Shown here in pieces: positions 24,001 to 32,008 of a stretch of 64,000 nt of DNA. The stretch is from an uncultured Phycisphaerales bacterium (GTDB taxonomy: Bacteria > Planctomycetota > Phycisphaerae > Phycisphaerales > UBA1924), in NCBI GenBank assembly GCA_937871915.1, contig CALMPG010000138.1, positions 1 to 64,000 of the forward strand, written 5' to 3'. A program made the position numbers and the translations under genes. Position 1 is the first letter of the stretch. Each line of letters starts with the position of its first letter. Below the pieces are notes generated by a model that was not told where the DNA came from, did not search any database, and saw only the letters and a list, made by a program, of their open reading frames with translations.

Positions 24001-25857
24001 GCCAGCGGGGCCGTGCTCGTCGCGGCCGTGCTGGCCACCGACGCGGGCAGGCTCCGGCTCGAGAGCGATACGGACCACACCGGCGACGAGCGGATCACGC
24101 TCTCGGTGAACGTCACGGCGGATATCCCGCCCTCGTCCGGGAACCCGACGGTCGCGTTCAACATCGAGTTCGCCTCGGACGTCTTCCTGGGCGGGAACGT
24201 CGTCATCACCGGGCGCGACGTCATGTTCCGCGGGAAGATCGACTCGGCCGACTCGACGGCCCGCCAGCTCACCGTCAACACGTTCCAGAACGCCGTCACG
24301 ACCTTCCGCGGCGACATCGGCACGGTCAACCGGCTCTTCCAGCTGGCCACCAACAACGACGGCATCACGCAGCTGGGCTCGACGATCAAGACCAGCGGGG
24401 CCATCGGATTCTCCAACGCCGTCCGGCTCATCGGCGACACGACCATCGACGTCGAGGCCGGCCAGGGCGTGCTCTTCAACTCGACCGTGGACACCGCGCT
24501 GCAGGCCTCGGGGCCCCACAGCCTGACGATCCTCATGGCCCGCGGCACGGCCCCCGCGGCCGTGAACTTCCCGCTCATCAGCTTCTCGGGCAACGTCGGT
24601 TCGCTTCGACCGCTCAACAACCTGTGGCTGAACTACGACGGCACGACGATGGGCAACGGGCGAGAGAACGTGCCGGCGATCGCCACGATCTTCGCCCGCC
24701 CGCGCGACAACACCGGCGCGATCCAGACCAACCCGACCACGCCGTACTCGGTGGCGTTCACCACGGCGGGCGAGTTCCGCATGGGCCAGAACGAGAAGTT
24801 CACCTCGGGCGGCGCGCTGACGATCAACGCGGGATCGGCGATCCTGGGCGACGTGAACGCGGTGGAGAACCTGCGGGTAAACTCGCCGAGCATCACGATC
24901 CTGCGCCGCGAGGCCGGGAAGATCTCGGGCCAGACCGGGATCAACGCCCTCGACCAGGGCGTGGACATCGTCTCGGGCGGCACGCTGGACTTCACCTCCA
25001 CGCCCACGGTGGCGGGATCGGGCGGGGAGCCCCGCTTCGCCACGCCCGGCGGCGGCGGTGATGTCGCGGGGACGCTCTCGGGCTTCATCTTCCAGGCCTT
25101 CGGCGCCCTCGATCCGGATCTGATCAATGGGTCCGGTGGGAGCGTCTTCCGCACGCTCGACCTGCGGGCCCAGGGCCCGACGAACACGAACATCGCCAGC
25201 ACCATCGCCGGGGCCATCCCGCGAGAGACCCGCCAGAACGACGTGGGCCAGTCCACCACGCTGGCCCAGGCCCAGTTCGAGCAGGTCAAGCAGCTCGGCA
25301 TCGTGCCGCGCAACGCCACGGCGGGCGAGCTCGTCGAGCTGCTCACCGGCTCGGCGACGTACGACGACTACCCCCGTGCGCTCCTGCCCGCGGCGGAGGA
25401 CTACACCACGGTCGTGAACCGCCTCCCCAGCGACCGCGTCGAGGCCCTGCTGGCCTCCTACGACGCCGTGTTCAACACCGTGCAGGTCGGCGACGACGGC
25501 AAGCCGGTGCTCGACGAGCAGGGCAAGACGCGCCGCGTGAGCCGGACCCAGGAGATCCAGGAGTCGCTCCTGGCCTCCGTCAAACGCTTCCGCGAGGCCA
25601 GCAGCGTCAAGACGCCCGAGGTGGACCCGACGGCGTTCCGGGCCTTCCTCGAGCAGAGCCCCGAGGAGGCCGCGTCGCTGGGCTACATCCGCCAGCTCGG
25701 CGAGTTCCTCGACCAGCTCGAACTCGTGGGCCTGACCGCCCGCGAGCTCCAGCAGTCCAAGGCGATCATCCTCAACCCCGTCCGGCCGCGCGGCATCCGC
25801 AACGTCCAGCAGTTCGAGGCGGTCATCCGGGCCAACCCGACTCGGGTGATGAAGTAG
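18094..25857 (+). CDS. TpsA: filamentous haemagglutinin-type exoprotein
   Basis: A 2587-residue protein. A long signal peptide ends near ALLAAVLCAPSVLAG. It is followed by a TPS secretion domain (GANVVAGQASVTQHGN...NYNSFNV, SNGIVYFANPAGVIFGP, where NPAG replaces the usual NPNG). The rest is a Gly/Ala/Thr-rich beta-helix passenger with many TITHTGNVA and GTIGLGSATGDL-type repeats, ending in a charged non-repetitive tail of about 230 residues. Six 41-residue tandem repeats are encoded at 19768-20505. TpsB immediately upstream is the partner transporter. The product should be a surface or released adhesin-like fibre; the target is unknown. GGGAG lies before ATG 18094. Confidence 0.87.
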   Translation: MTKVQAVRPTTRGSVIGVGLGRFRFVGSGVALLAAVLCAPSVLAGPTGANVVAGQASVTQHGNRTVIRASNGAIINYNSFNVNANESVKFIQPGSTARVLNRITSADPSMINGRITSNGIVYFANPAGVIFGPNSVLNVGGIYAAAGNISNSDFMRGLNRFTDVHGVVENHGRIDAGATAVLIGERVLNSGTISAPAGVVAMVAGNEVTLSERGGTISVRIDAGAMTGQAGAAIENTGAVQAERGSALMVAGDMYSLAVNTTGTVRAKSITVEGRGNAGVQVSGTLDASNQRGNGKGGSISVTGRTVDLVGATLDASGRREGGSVRVGGDYQGTGDMARATSTSVDAASRISADATESGNGGSVVVWSDHTTTFYGAASASGGLAGGDGGFIETSGKINLDIRGASVQAHAGAGGGKGGLWLMDPVNVNIDDPTAGDDTVGGTFGGGVFDPDNSASPAIVDVNTINAALDAGTNVTILTGSVGTDDGNITVSAAVSKTMGTDATLTLRAANNIDVNATIGSTSGALNVDLQANSSGLGNDDLNVASGNVTLNAAITTNGGTFDSSGVGYTQTGSGAITTAGGNVTLTHTGNVGLDGTIDAGTGSFASSGVGFTQASTGSITAVGATITHTGNVAADGSIDAGTGSFASSGVGFTQASTGSITAVGATLTHTGNVAVDGTVNAGTGAFASSGVGFSQASTGSVTAVGATITHTGNVAADGSIDAGTGAFASSGVDFAEGSTGSITSVGATITHTGDVAINGAINAGAAAFTSTGDGFTIGGTGSVTCDGATITHTGTVALNGTLDAGTGVLDVTGGAGGIAGTGPVTSGAATMNSGGGVTLSDLRASGPLTLTTVGAVDIINDQAITIANSSSIGGNLTLRALAGNIDVQATSVAGTDVRLRTDGTDATIATAALAGIKNFNLTTTGTMGDATIASTGLMGVAANVGGTLRFTGGAGVTIASVPTLRLGDSSAVGFVTITAPDLDITGNVFAGAAGFILQPAADAATIGLNSSGSSFTLTTAELLMLHTTGTVTIGRATGTAGISIGGNGAVDLSTAGYNLSLRGGPALFGDTLTLADDTLLSLLTAGVAGQGTGTDVVIGGTNGRLLIDSADTADLASQVRNVAARTSAGTISVANTGDLNVTTIGAIAGVTGASGMDVTIGATGDLTITDAVASTGAGHVTLNSTGGSVLFASGSSASTGLAGVVTVSAANDIAAPADLTPTITAGAVGLTATTGNIGGASTLRIDTQTLVALSGGNVDVTNVGTGTLDATIAGSGTSLVSLTHAGLLSIASGHSVTGASIRLAAQDLDLQGTINSGNFVTLTRDTDGTIGVGSATGDLTIDSAELARITAATLIIGGSTATEITSTNVSATDLATVSSVRLEALADGGDITFTGSPNVYKGLTARADDSIRVVSDLTVASGGLTLLADADGMADADGDKITIADAAVLSTSSPSGGDITLTASGGIEGVGAVLIDSNAGLRVNNTITAGTTLTLRATGGITLNGAGSGAGVMLTANDGITINNDLSSGTNPLIINADADANGTGLFAVGSSGQIHTTNVNVTITAADAQIDGIIDAGTGTVAISRATSGTIGLGSAAGDLQLSGAEIANIHAISLALGNALTTSINVDGVSASDTSHITGLITFLADDVDIAGAFNTGNADLAIGRGTVGDISLGDAINGLNLTKAELALITSRNVQFGGGVTRNVFVNNVESADTANMSGTITMLADNSVQFIAAPSTFKALTVRARNGIRVNTNLTTTVGNMDLDADTNNASDGTDDVSDAIVIASGRTLDSAGSLLMRAAGGGITGNGSLTLLANSGVSLFHNLTTSGGTTIDADRNADGAGDLLLSSGRTISTSGNNLSISTADLTLDGSINAAQGAVTITRSGAGTIGMGLATGDMTITGSELGRIFAQGLTIGGAAVTGMTIDGITTTNSNGIAGTTSLVAGSGGITFSGVGSTFNALDARASGAVLVAAVLATDAGRLRLESDTDHTGDERITLSVNVTADIPPSSGNPTVAFNIEFASDVFLGGNVVITGRDVMFRGKIDSADSTARQLTVNTFQNAVTTFRGDIGTVNRLFQLATNNDGITQLGSTIKTSGAIGFSNAVRLIGDTTIDVEAGQGVLFNSTVDTALQASGPHSLTILMARGTAPAAVNFPLISFSGNVGSLRPLNNLWLNYDGTTMGNGRENVPAIATIFARPRDNTGAIQTNPTTPYSVAFTTAGEFRMGQNEKFTSGGALTINAGSAILGDVNAVENLRVNSPSITILRREAGKISGQTGINALDQGVDIVSGGTLDFTSTPTVAGSGGEPRFATPGGGGDVAGTLSGFIFQAFGALDPDLINGSGGSVFRTLDLRAQGPTNTNIASTIAGAIPRETRQNDVGQSTTLAQAQFEQVKQLGIVPRNATAGELVELLTGSATYDDYPRALLPAAEDYTTVVNRLPSDRVEALLASYDAVFNTVQVGDDGKPVLDEQGKTRRVSRTQEIQESLLASVKRFREASSVKTPEVDPTAFRAFLEQSPEEAASLGYIRQLGEFLDQLELVGLTARELQQSKAIILNPVRPRGIRNVQQFEAVIRANPTRVMK
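19768..20505 (+). repeat. Six 123-bp tandem repeats in tpsA
   Basis: A period of exactly 123 bp (41 codons) can be followed at 19768, 19891, 20014, 20137, 20260 and 20383, with the frame of the pattern continuing to 20506. The units starting at 19891 and 20014 are nearly identical in DNA; the outer ones are degenerate. Each unit reads like GTGSFASSGVGFTQASTGS followed by ITAVGATITHTGNVA. Confidence 0.9.
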
Positions 25858-25928
25858 AGCCGCGGGCGCCGTCGGAGGCATGGGGGCATCCCCATGCACG
25901 GGAACCGGCCGAGGGTTCGATGCACGCT

Positions 25929-25957
25929 CGTGCCCGGGCTCGCGCCCGGGGCCTCTG
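25929..25957 (+). repeat. Family B GC palindrome, single copy
   Basis: CGTGCCCGGGCTCGCGCCC with its continuation GGGGCCTCTG matches, with one change and one extra G, the arm of the long inverted repeat at 48989-49070. Here it sits directly before the -10 box of the cytochrome gene. Confidence 0.75.
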
Positions 25958-25958
25958 T

Positions 25959-25964
25959 TATACT
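25959..25964 (+). promoter_or_regulatory. -10 box, leaderless start of the cytochrome gene
   Basis: TATACT ends 5 nt before ATG 25970. The family B repeat lies immediately upstream and would form the spacer and -35 region. Confidence 0.55.
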
Positions 25965-25969
25965 CGGCG

Positions 25970-26797
25970 ATGCTCGACTCGCCGCTGGTCGCCGTGCTCG
26001 GACGATTGCACCCGGTGGTGTTGCACCTGCCCATCGGGATTCTTGTTGCGCTGGCGCTGCTCGAGGTCGTGGCGCTCGTGCGCGGGCGCCCGCCGGCGCG
26101 CGAGGCGCGGGTAGGGCTGGCGTGGATGGGGGCGGTGTTCGCGGTGGTGAGCGTGGCGACGGGGCTGACGCTCAGCCGGGAGTCGTCGTACACGCACGAT
26201 GGGGTGTGGTGGCACCAGTGGCTGGGGATCGCCACGGGCGTGATGGCCCTGGGGTGTGCGCTGCTCGCCAGCGCGGGACGCGTGCCGCGCTGGGCGTATC
26301 CGGGGGCGCTGCTGGCCACGGTGGGGCTGCTGGTGCCGGCGGGGCACCTTGGGGCGGAGCTGACCCACGGGCAGGGGTACGTGCTCGGGCCGCTGGTCTC
26401 GCGGGCGGGCCCGGTGGAGGTTGCCGCGCCGCCGGCGCGCGGGGGTGGGGATGGGGCGGGCGTGCCGATGGGGGGGGACGATCCGTACGCGGGAATCGAT
26501 CCTGCGGTGGCGGGGATCTTCAAGACCAGCTGCGTCAAGTGCCACAACGAGGTGAAGCTCAAGGGCGGTCTCGCGCTCGACAGCGCGGCCGGACTTCGCA
26601 ACGGGGGCGATGATGGAGCGGTGGTGGTGCCCGGCAACCCTGGGCGGAGCGAGATGATGATCCGCCTGCTGCTCACGCCGGGGGACAAGGAGCACATGCC
26701 GCCGCCGGGGAAGAAGGCGCTGAGTGCGGAGGAGGTGGAGGTGATCCGCAGGTGGATCGAATCGGGTGCGGCGGGGATGGAGGCGGGGCGGCCGTAG
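25970..26797 (+). CDS. DUF2231-type membrane protein with cytochrome c domain
   Basis: A 275-residue protein. The N-terminal half has four hydrophobic helices (HPVVLHLPIGILVALALLEV, the DUF2231 signature, and three more up to about residue 135). The C-terminal part is a planctomycete-type cytochrome domain with haem-binding CVKCH, the NEVKLKGGLALDS segment that follows it in this family, and HMPPPGKKALS as the likely axial Met region. It ends with IRRWIESGA. It would be an inner-membrane electron carrier facing the periplasm. It stands alone between tpsA and a convergent gene pair. The start is supported by the adjacent -10 box; there is no Shine-Dalgarno sequence. Confidence 0.82.
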   Translation: MLDSPLVAVLGRLHPVVLHLPIGILVALALLEVVALVRGRPPAREARVGLAWMGAVFAVVSVATGLTLSRESSYTHDGVWWHQWLGIATGVMALGCALLASAGRVPRWAYPGALLATVGLLVPAGHLGAELTHGQGYVLGPLVSRAGPVEVAAPPARGGGDGAGVPMGGDDPYAGIDPAVAGIFKTSCVKCHNEVKLKGGLALDSAAGLRNGGDDGAVVVPGNPGRSEMMIRLLLTPGDKEHMPPPGKKALSAEEVEVIRRWIESGAAGMEAGRP

Positions 26798-26829
26798 AAG
26801 GGCCGTGCCGGTCCGCGGAGGGACGGAGG

Positions 26830-27300
26830 CTACACGGAGTGCGCGGAAGCGGGAGCGGGGGTGTTGCACTCGGGGCAGGGGGCGTGTGGGGGGAGGCCGG
26901 TGCGCTCGTAGCCGCATCCGCGGCAGACCCCTGCTCGGCGCCGTCGGCGATCGATGATGTCGGTGCGCCACGCGAGGATGGTGAGCGCGAAAATGGGAGG
27001 GGGAAACAACCAAAGCGGCACCGCGATCTTCCACATGTACCGCGGGTTTCTCACCCAGAGATCCCATTGCAACGTGAAGCGACGAGTCCGCCCAAATCGA
27101 ACGCCGCGATAGGTCTCGGGCATGGGAATCTGCAGGTGGTTGAACGTGAGCCGCCCTTCGGAGAGTTCCCAGCGCGCGCCCCCGGATCCTGTCCACGAGA
27201 CGGCGTGCCATCCGCTCCCGATCCATGCGGCAAGCAGCAGCACCGATGCCGGCGCGCCGGTCCACTTGATCGCCCTGCGGACGCCCGGGTGGGGCTTCAT
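26830..27300 (-). CDS. Membrane protein with C-terminal zinc ribbon (copy 1)
   Basis: A 156-residue protein with an N-terminal membrane helix (APASVLLLAAWIGSGW), an extracytoplasmic segment of about 70 residues, a second helix (VPLWLFPPPIFALTILAW), and a tail with CRGCGYERTGL...CPEC. It is a paralogue of the preceding gene (27297-27749), with the same layout and the MKPHPGVRRAIKW / MRPHPRIRKTVKW start. The two overlap by 4 nt (ATGA), so they form a coupled pair. The function is unknown; the metal-binding tail is also found on the protein at 131-496. Confidence 0.72.
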   Translation of the reverse strand: MKPHPGVRRAIKWTGAPASVLLLAAWIGSGWHAVSWTGSGGARWELSEGRLTFNHLQIPMPETYRGVRFGRTRRFTLQWDLWVRNPRYMWKIAVPLWLFPPPIFALTILAWRTDIIDRRRRRAGVCRGCGYERTGLPPHAPCPECNTPAPASAHSV

Positions 27301-27749
27301 GCGGGCTGGCTCCCACACTCGGGACATGCCACGCCCATGGCGAGCCCCGCGCGGTCGTAGCGGCACTTCGGGCAGAGGTGGGCGCGGACGCGCCGGCGGG
27401 CGAGGGTGTCGAGGCGCCAGGCGATGGCCGTGATGAACAGAATTCCGACTGCGGGCGCCCACAGCGGCATGGTCAGCATGGAGCTCCCTCGCAGCCCGGT
27501 CACATACTTGGGTTCCCACCAGAAGCGGCCGCTGGTTGGACCTACCGCTTGGATTCCTTCTCCCATGTGGAAGTAGCCACCCCGAGACAGGAGTACTCGG
27601 CCGCTTTGTACGACGACGGAACTCTGCCCATCGGAGCTCCCCCAGTACGCGCCGTACCACCCGCTCGCGAGCCACACCACTGCCAACAGCAGCGTCGCCG
27701 CCGCGCCGGCCCACTTCACCGTTTTTCTGATTCGCGGGTGCGGGCGCAT
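27297..27749 (-). CDS. Membrane protein with C-terminal zinc ribbon (copy 2)
   Basis: A 150-residue paralogue of the gene at 26830-27300. It has an N-terminal helix (AAATLLLAVVWLASGWYGAY), a periplasmic segment with MGEGIQAVGPTSGRFWWEPK, a second helix (LWAPAVGILFITAIAWRL) and a zinc-ribbon tail CPKCRYDRAGL...CPECG. It is the first gene of the two-gene unit. No recognised function; tandem duplication is the simplest origin. Confidence 0.72.
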   Translation of the reverse strand: MRPHPRIRKTVKWAGAAATLLLAVVWLASGWYGAYWGSSDGQSSVVVQSGRVLLSRGGYFHMGEGIQAVGPTSGRFWWEPKYVTGLRGSSMLTMPLWAPAVGILFITAIAWRLDTLARRRVRAHLCPKCRYDRAGLAMGVACPECGSQPA

Positions 27750-27832
27750 GCGGCGGGTTCACCTGTGGGTTCGACTTCGGGCTCTCGGTGGCGGCTGTGT
27801 GTGCTGAATCGCGGGTGTGGCCGGGCTTTGCT

Positions 27833-27872
27833 GGTGGCACCACTGGCGGGCGAGCCGCCAGTGCCACCCCTG
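27833..27872. repeat. Family C palindrome (GGTGGCAC..CCGCCAGTGCCACC)
   Basis: GGTGGCACCACTGGCGG and CCGCCAGTGCCACC form a near-perfect hairpin 8 nt after the end of the 1366-residue protein gene (minus strand). A second copy lies at 63747-63781, also just after gene ends. The position suggests it may serve as a transcription end, although no T-run follows. Confidence 0.75.
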
Positions 27873-27879
27873 CTGCGGC

Positions 27880-30800
27880 TCATCCCTGGCGCGTGCGGGC
27901 GATCCAGAGTTCGAGGAGGTTGCGGAGTTCGGCCGATCCGCCGCCGGCGTTGTTGTCGCCGCCCGCGCCGGCGGGGGCGAAGTAGCGTTTCTCGAGGGTC
28001 TCGATGTCGCCCGCGAGGCGGGTCTGGTCGCTCGCGGGAAGGAGCGTGCCGTTCATGTCGTGCATCTTCCGCAAGAGGCCGATGGCGTTCACGGGCGTGA
28101 CATGGGCGGGGATGACAAAGAGCGGCGGCGGCGCGCCGTCGCCACGGGAGCGCTTGCGGAGCCGGAGGGCGACGAGGACCGCGACCACGGCGGCGAGGAG
28201 CACGCCGAGGCCGACGGCCCAGAGCGTGAGGCTCGGAGGGGGCGGGGTGATGGCGACGGTGGTGGGGCTGTCGGTGATGTCGGCGTCGGTGTAGCGCTTC
28301 GTGGCGGTCTTGGCCGGTGTGCCCGCGACTTGTGGGAAGGTGAACGAGGTCGGGCGTGCGTCCCCGGCGGGTTTGAACTCGAGCGACCAGGACTCTTCGG
28401 AAACGGGGATGACGTCGGCGCCGGAGGCGTCGAGTTCGGCGATGGCCGCGCCGTGGTCGTCGATCTTCGGGGCGCCGAAGCCCGCGGGGGCGGCGAGGGA
28501 GATCAGCGACGCGAGCGGGGGAAGGAGGCCCTTGGCCCTGGCGTGGACTTCGAGGCTCAGGACGCCGTCGGTGGCGAGGCGGCGGTCGTCGAGGGTCTGC
28601 TCGATCTCAAGATCGACGGGCGCCGGGCGGGCCGAGGCGGTCGAGGCGCTGATGAGCGTGACGGGGGACGACACGGGGAGGATGACGGTCCCCTGTCCGT
28701 CGGCGAAGTCCATGTCGAGAGAGAGCTGGGGCAGGCGATCGACGCTGGCGTCCCTGGCCTTGAGCAGGAGGTAGGCGAGGGGGAACTGCTCCCAGTCCTC
28801 GCGCCTCAGGCCCATGGGCTGGACCTCGGGCTTGTGGAAGGTGATGGAGACGACGTCGAACTTGTCGGAGAGCTTCTCTCGCAGGCTCTTATCGAGGTCG
28901 TCCTTGTAGTTCACGGGCTGGCCGGTCTGCGGGTGCCACTGCTCATTGCGGAGATACTTGGAGAAACCGCCCCCCTCGCGCGAGACGTTCCGGGTGGCGT
29001 AGATGGCCAGTTGCGCGCCGAAGACACTCGTGCCCACGTCGGTGGGGCCGTCGATGGTGAGGGCGAGCTCGATCTCCTTGACGAGGTCGTCGTAGTAGGC
29101 GACGGTGCGCCGCAGGTCGGCCCCGTCGGGGTGGTCGCCGATGATCTCCATGGCGTGGCGGGCGAAGCGCGGCTTGAGCTCGGGGTTCATCTCGCGCATG
29201 GCGGCGGTGGCCGCGGCGGCGAAGAGGCCGACGTGCTTGCGCTGCATCGCCTCGGGAAGCGCGTGGATGGCGGCCAGAACCTGCTGGGCCTGGTTGAGGT
29301 CCGGCCGGTCCTGTCGGGTCAGGTAGCCAAGGTCCGAGGCGCCCAGGGACGAGGAAAACCACTGCACGTACACACGGGCCGAGGGTTGGATGGTCCCGGC
29401 GGCGAGGGTCTGGGCGTACAGGGCCGCGGCGTGCTTGTACCCGGCGAAGGCCTGGTCGCGCATGGCGGTGTACGTCGGCATGTCCACGCTGCCGGGGGTC
29501 TGGCCGTAGAAGAACTCGGCGTAATCGAAGGCAAGGTCGGCGGCGAGGCACGCGGCGGACCAGGCGTCGGGTACCCCGCCACTCCGTGCCGGGTCTTGGG
29601 TTTGGGAAGACTCACCCGACCCGCCACGGAGTGTCGGGGTGCCCAGACCCGACAGCAGCGACGCGGCCAGTTCGTAGCCGCGCGTGACCTCGGCGGTGAG
29701 TTCCTTGTCCGTCCGTTTGGTGCCCGCCTGCTGCTGCACCTGCGGGCGACGCCAGAGCGTGCCCAGGCGCTGGCGCATGATCTCGGCGAGCTTGATGCGG
29801 GCCTCGGGAGCCATCTTCTCCACGGGGCCGAGCACGGTCTCGATGTCGTCGGGGCGGAAGACCTCGGCGTCGGAGTGGCTGATAGCGAAGGCGTCCACGA
29901 GGGCCTTGGGCGGGATCGGGCCGACTTTGAGCGTCTTCAGATCGGTGAGCACAAGGCCGAGGGTCTGGAGGTTGCGCTGCTGGCGGGCACGCGTGAGCGG
30001 GATGGCCCCGGCGCCGCCGGGCATGTAGCCGTAGGGGTTGTACCCGCCGTACATGCTGTAGCGCCGGGCGTAGGCGTAGGAGCCGTCCTCGGTCGAGCCG
30101 CCGGGCTTGACAAAGTTGGCCCAGCCCGAAAGGAGGGCCTCGGCGAGTTTGACGGCCCGCTTGGGGTCCGTGGCGGCGATGGGGCGGATCATTTCCAGCA
30201 CGGCCGCGGCGTCGCCCGAGCCGCCGGAGGTGGCGGCCACCATGACCTCGAGTTTCGCGGCCAGGCCCGGATCGATGACGGCCAGCCACGGGGCGTCGGG
30301 AAGGACGGTGGAGAGTCGCTCGGCGGGGATGGGCTGGAAGCGCTGCTCACCATATGGGTTGTAGCCGTAGGGGTTGTACTCGTTGCCGCCGGTGTTGCCG
30401 CCGGAGTTGCGGGTGTACTCCGCCTCGTCGATGAGGGTGAGGGTGAGCATGTCCAGGCCCGAGCGCCACTCCTGCACGTGCTCCTTGCCCGCGCCGGCGA
30501 TGATGGCCTTGCCGAGCCGCTGGATCATGGTGAGGGCCTTGAGGCGGTCGTCGGGCTGGGCCTGGCGGGCCCGCAGGTTCAGGGCGCGGCTGTTCACCTT
30601 GTCGATGACCTTCCAGCCCACGTCCGGGTCGCCCGTGAAGAGGGTGGCGAGCCACGCGTCGGCGTCGTCGCCGGGAACCTCGGAGAGGACCCCCAGCGCG
30701 GTGGAGAGGGCCTTGGCCCGCTGCTCGGGCGTGGCGTAGTTGAACGCGAGGAGTTCGCGGCAGAGTTGCCAGCCGGTGCGGGAGGACTCCTGGCGCTCCG

Positions 30801-31980
30801 TGCCCTTCTGCGTGCGGGCCAGGGCCCGGTAGTACGTGGCGTGCAGGTTCATCAGGTCCGCGTCCTCCTCGCGCCGGGCCTGATCCAGCGGGGCGAGGTA
30901 TTCGACGGCCTCGATGGTGAGGCCCGCGGCCACGAGAAGGCTCGCGGCACGCTTGCGGTTGTCCGGGTCTGCGCCGCCGAAGAACGTCGTGCCGCGCCGG
31001 ATCCTGGCCGCGACGGCCCCGGCCTCGGTGCCGCGCCGGTGCACGGCCTTGAGGATCGCCCCCAGGCGCGTGACGAGCTTGTCGTCGAGCGGCCCGGGAG
31101 AGGCCTCGGAAATGGCGAGAACTTCGTCGGGAACGAGGGCGGAGTCGGAGGAGCCCAGGGCCGAGAGAACGAAGGCGTAGATGGGGACGGCGTCGGACTT
31201 GGCCTCGGTCTTCAGGAACTCGCCCATGCCGTGCCAGTCGCCGGAGACGACCAGAAGGCGGAACCGCTCGGCCAGTTCGTTCGTGCGCAGCGCGGCCATG
31301 GCCTTGGCACGGGCGGCCTCGGCGGCCTTGGCCTTGGCCGTTGCGCCGGTCTCGGCCGGTTTCTCGTCGGCGGGCGCGCCGTCCGGAGACTCGGGGTCGC
31401 CGCCGCCGAACATGGCCCCGGCCGGGAGGGACATGCCCATGCCGGCCATGCGTTCGGCGAGCATGGCGCGCAGGCTGTCGGGCATCCCGGCGGGAAGCGC
31501 GGGCATGTCGCCGCCGGGGCCGTCCTCGCCGCCGGGCACGAGCTCGCCGCCGCCCTCGCCGGGCCCGCCGTCGGGAAGGCCGAGGGACTCGGGCTTGGGC
31601 GGGCCGGCGGGCCGGATGGCGTTTGCGCGGGCCTTGGCGGCGATGGAGGCACGGGCGGCAAGGACGCTCTGCGGTGAGCGCGTGTAGTCCTGCTGCATGA
31701 TCTTCTTGCCCAGATCGGTCTTCGGGCGGAGGGCCGGATCGGACTCCTGCTGGCCGGCGCGCATTCCGCGGTAGCCCATCATCCCTTCGTCCATCGCGTC
31801 GGCCGAGTCGTCGTCGTCCTCATCGTCGGCCGCGCGGGCGGGGCGCTGGCCGGGGTAGGGGCGCCGGCCGATGGAGGGCTGGAACGACATGCCGCCGAAC
31901 TGGGCCAGGGAGTCGGGCGCGCCGGAGAGGGCGAGGAGGAGGGCGGCGGTGAGGAGGAGCGCGGTGGTTGGGCGGGGCAT
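27880..31980 (-). CDS. Large exported protein, last gene of the Bat-like operon
   Basis: A 1366-residue protein. It has a signal peptide (LLLTAALLLALSGAPDSLAQ), then an acidic and Gly/Pro-rich region, and a very long helical region with repeated Ala/Leu-rich helices that suggest TPR-like solenoids. Near residue 1250 there is a membrane helix (LWAVGLGVLLAAVVAVLVAL), followed by a basic stop and a cytoplasmic tail of about 90 residues. I recognise no family over most of its length. Its place at the end of the MoxR/VWA operon suggests a periplasmic scaffold for that complex (inference). A family A palindromic repeat is inserted in frame at 29569-29644, read as GTPTLRGGS...DPARSGGVPD. ATG 31980 is chosen for the signal peptide. 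Confidence 0.7.
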   Translation of the reverse strand: MPRPTTALLLTAALLLALSGAPDSLAQFGGMSFQPSIGRRPYPGQRPARAADDEDDDDSADAMDEGMMGYRGMRAGQQESDPALRPKTDLGKKIMQQDYTRSPQSVLAARASIAAKARANAIRPAGPPKPESLGLPDGGPGEGGGELVPGGEDGPGGDMPALPAGMPDSLRAMLAERMAGMGMSLPAGAMFGGGDPESPDGAPADEKPAETGATAKAKAAEAARAKAMAALRTNELAERFRLLVVSGDWHGMGEFLKTEAKSDAVPIYAFVLSALGSSDSALVPDEVLAISEASPGPLDDKLVTRLGAILKAVHRRGTEAGAVAARIRRGTTFFGGADPDNRKRAASLLVAAGLTIEAVEYLAPLDQARREEDADLMNLHATYYRALARTQKGTERQESSRTGWQLCRELLAFNYATPEQRAKALSTALGVLSEVPGDDADAWLATLFTGDPDVGWKVIDKVNSRALNLRARQAQPDDRLKALTMIQRLGKAIIAGAGKEHVQEWRSGLDMLTLTLIDEAEYTRNSGGNTGGNEYNPYGYNPYGEQRFQPIPAERLSTVLPDAPWLAVIDPGLAAKLEVMVAATSGGSGDAAAVLEMIRPIAATDPKRAVKLAEALLSGWANFVKPGGSTEDGSYAYARRYSMYGGYNPYGYMPGGAGAIPLTRARQQRNLQTLGLVLTDLKTLKVGPIPPKALVDAFAISHSDAEVFRPDDIETVLGPVEKMAPEARIKLAEIMRQRLGTLWRRPQVQQQAGTKRTDKELTAEVTRGYELAASLLSGLGTPTLRGGSGESSQTQDPARSGGVPDAWSAACLAADLAFDYAEFFYGQTPGSVDMPTYTAMRDQAFAGYKHAAALYAQTLAAGTIQPSARVYVQWFSSSLGASDLGYLTRQDRPDLNQAQQVLAAIHALPEAMQRKHVGLFAAAATAAMREMNPELKPRFARHAMEIIGDHPDGADLRRTVAYYDDLVKEIELALTIDGPTDVGTSVFGAQLAIYATRNVSREGGGFSKYLRNEQWHPQTGQPVNYKDDLDKSLREKLSDKFDVVSITFHKPEVQPMGLRREDWEQFPLAYLLLKARDASVDRLPQLSLDMDFADGQGTVILPVSSPVTLISASTASARPAPVDLEIEQTLDDRRLATDGVLSLEVHARAKGLLPPLASLISLAAPAGFGAPKIDDHGAAIAELDASGADVIPVSEESWSLEFKPAGDARPTSFTFPQVAGTPAKTATKRYTDADITDSPTTVAITPPPPSLTLWAVGLGVLLAAVVAVLVALRLRKRSRGDGAPPPLFVIPAHVTPVNAIGLLRKMHDMNGTLLPASDQTRLAGDIETLEKRYFAPAGAGGDNNAGGGSAELRNLLELWIARTRQG
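29569..29644. repeat. Family A repeat as an inverted pair inside a gene
   Basis: Arms 29569-29594 and 29619-29644 are reverse complements at 23 of 26 positions with a 24-nt loop. Both are copies of the CCGCCACGGAGTGTCGGGG core. The whole element is translated within the large exported protein without a stop, the two arms in different frames of the element. Confidence 0.88.
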
Positions 31981-32008
31981 GGGAAGTCCTGTGGGCGTGA
32001 GGCGGGGA

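Noticed and set aside
17791-26697. Very long open frame (2968 codons) on the minus strand
   Set aside because: It lies opposite tpsA, has an Arg/Val/Asp/Gly-biased composition and no domain. It is the stop-free antisense of a GC-rich, codon-biased gene.
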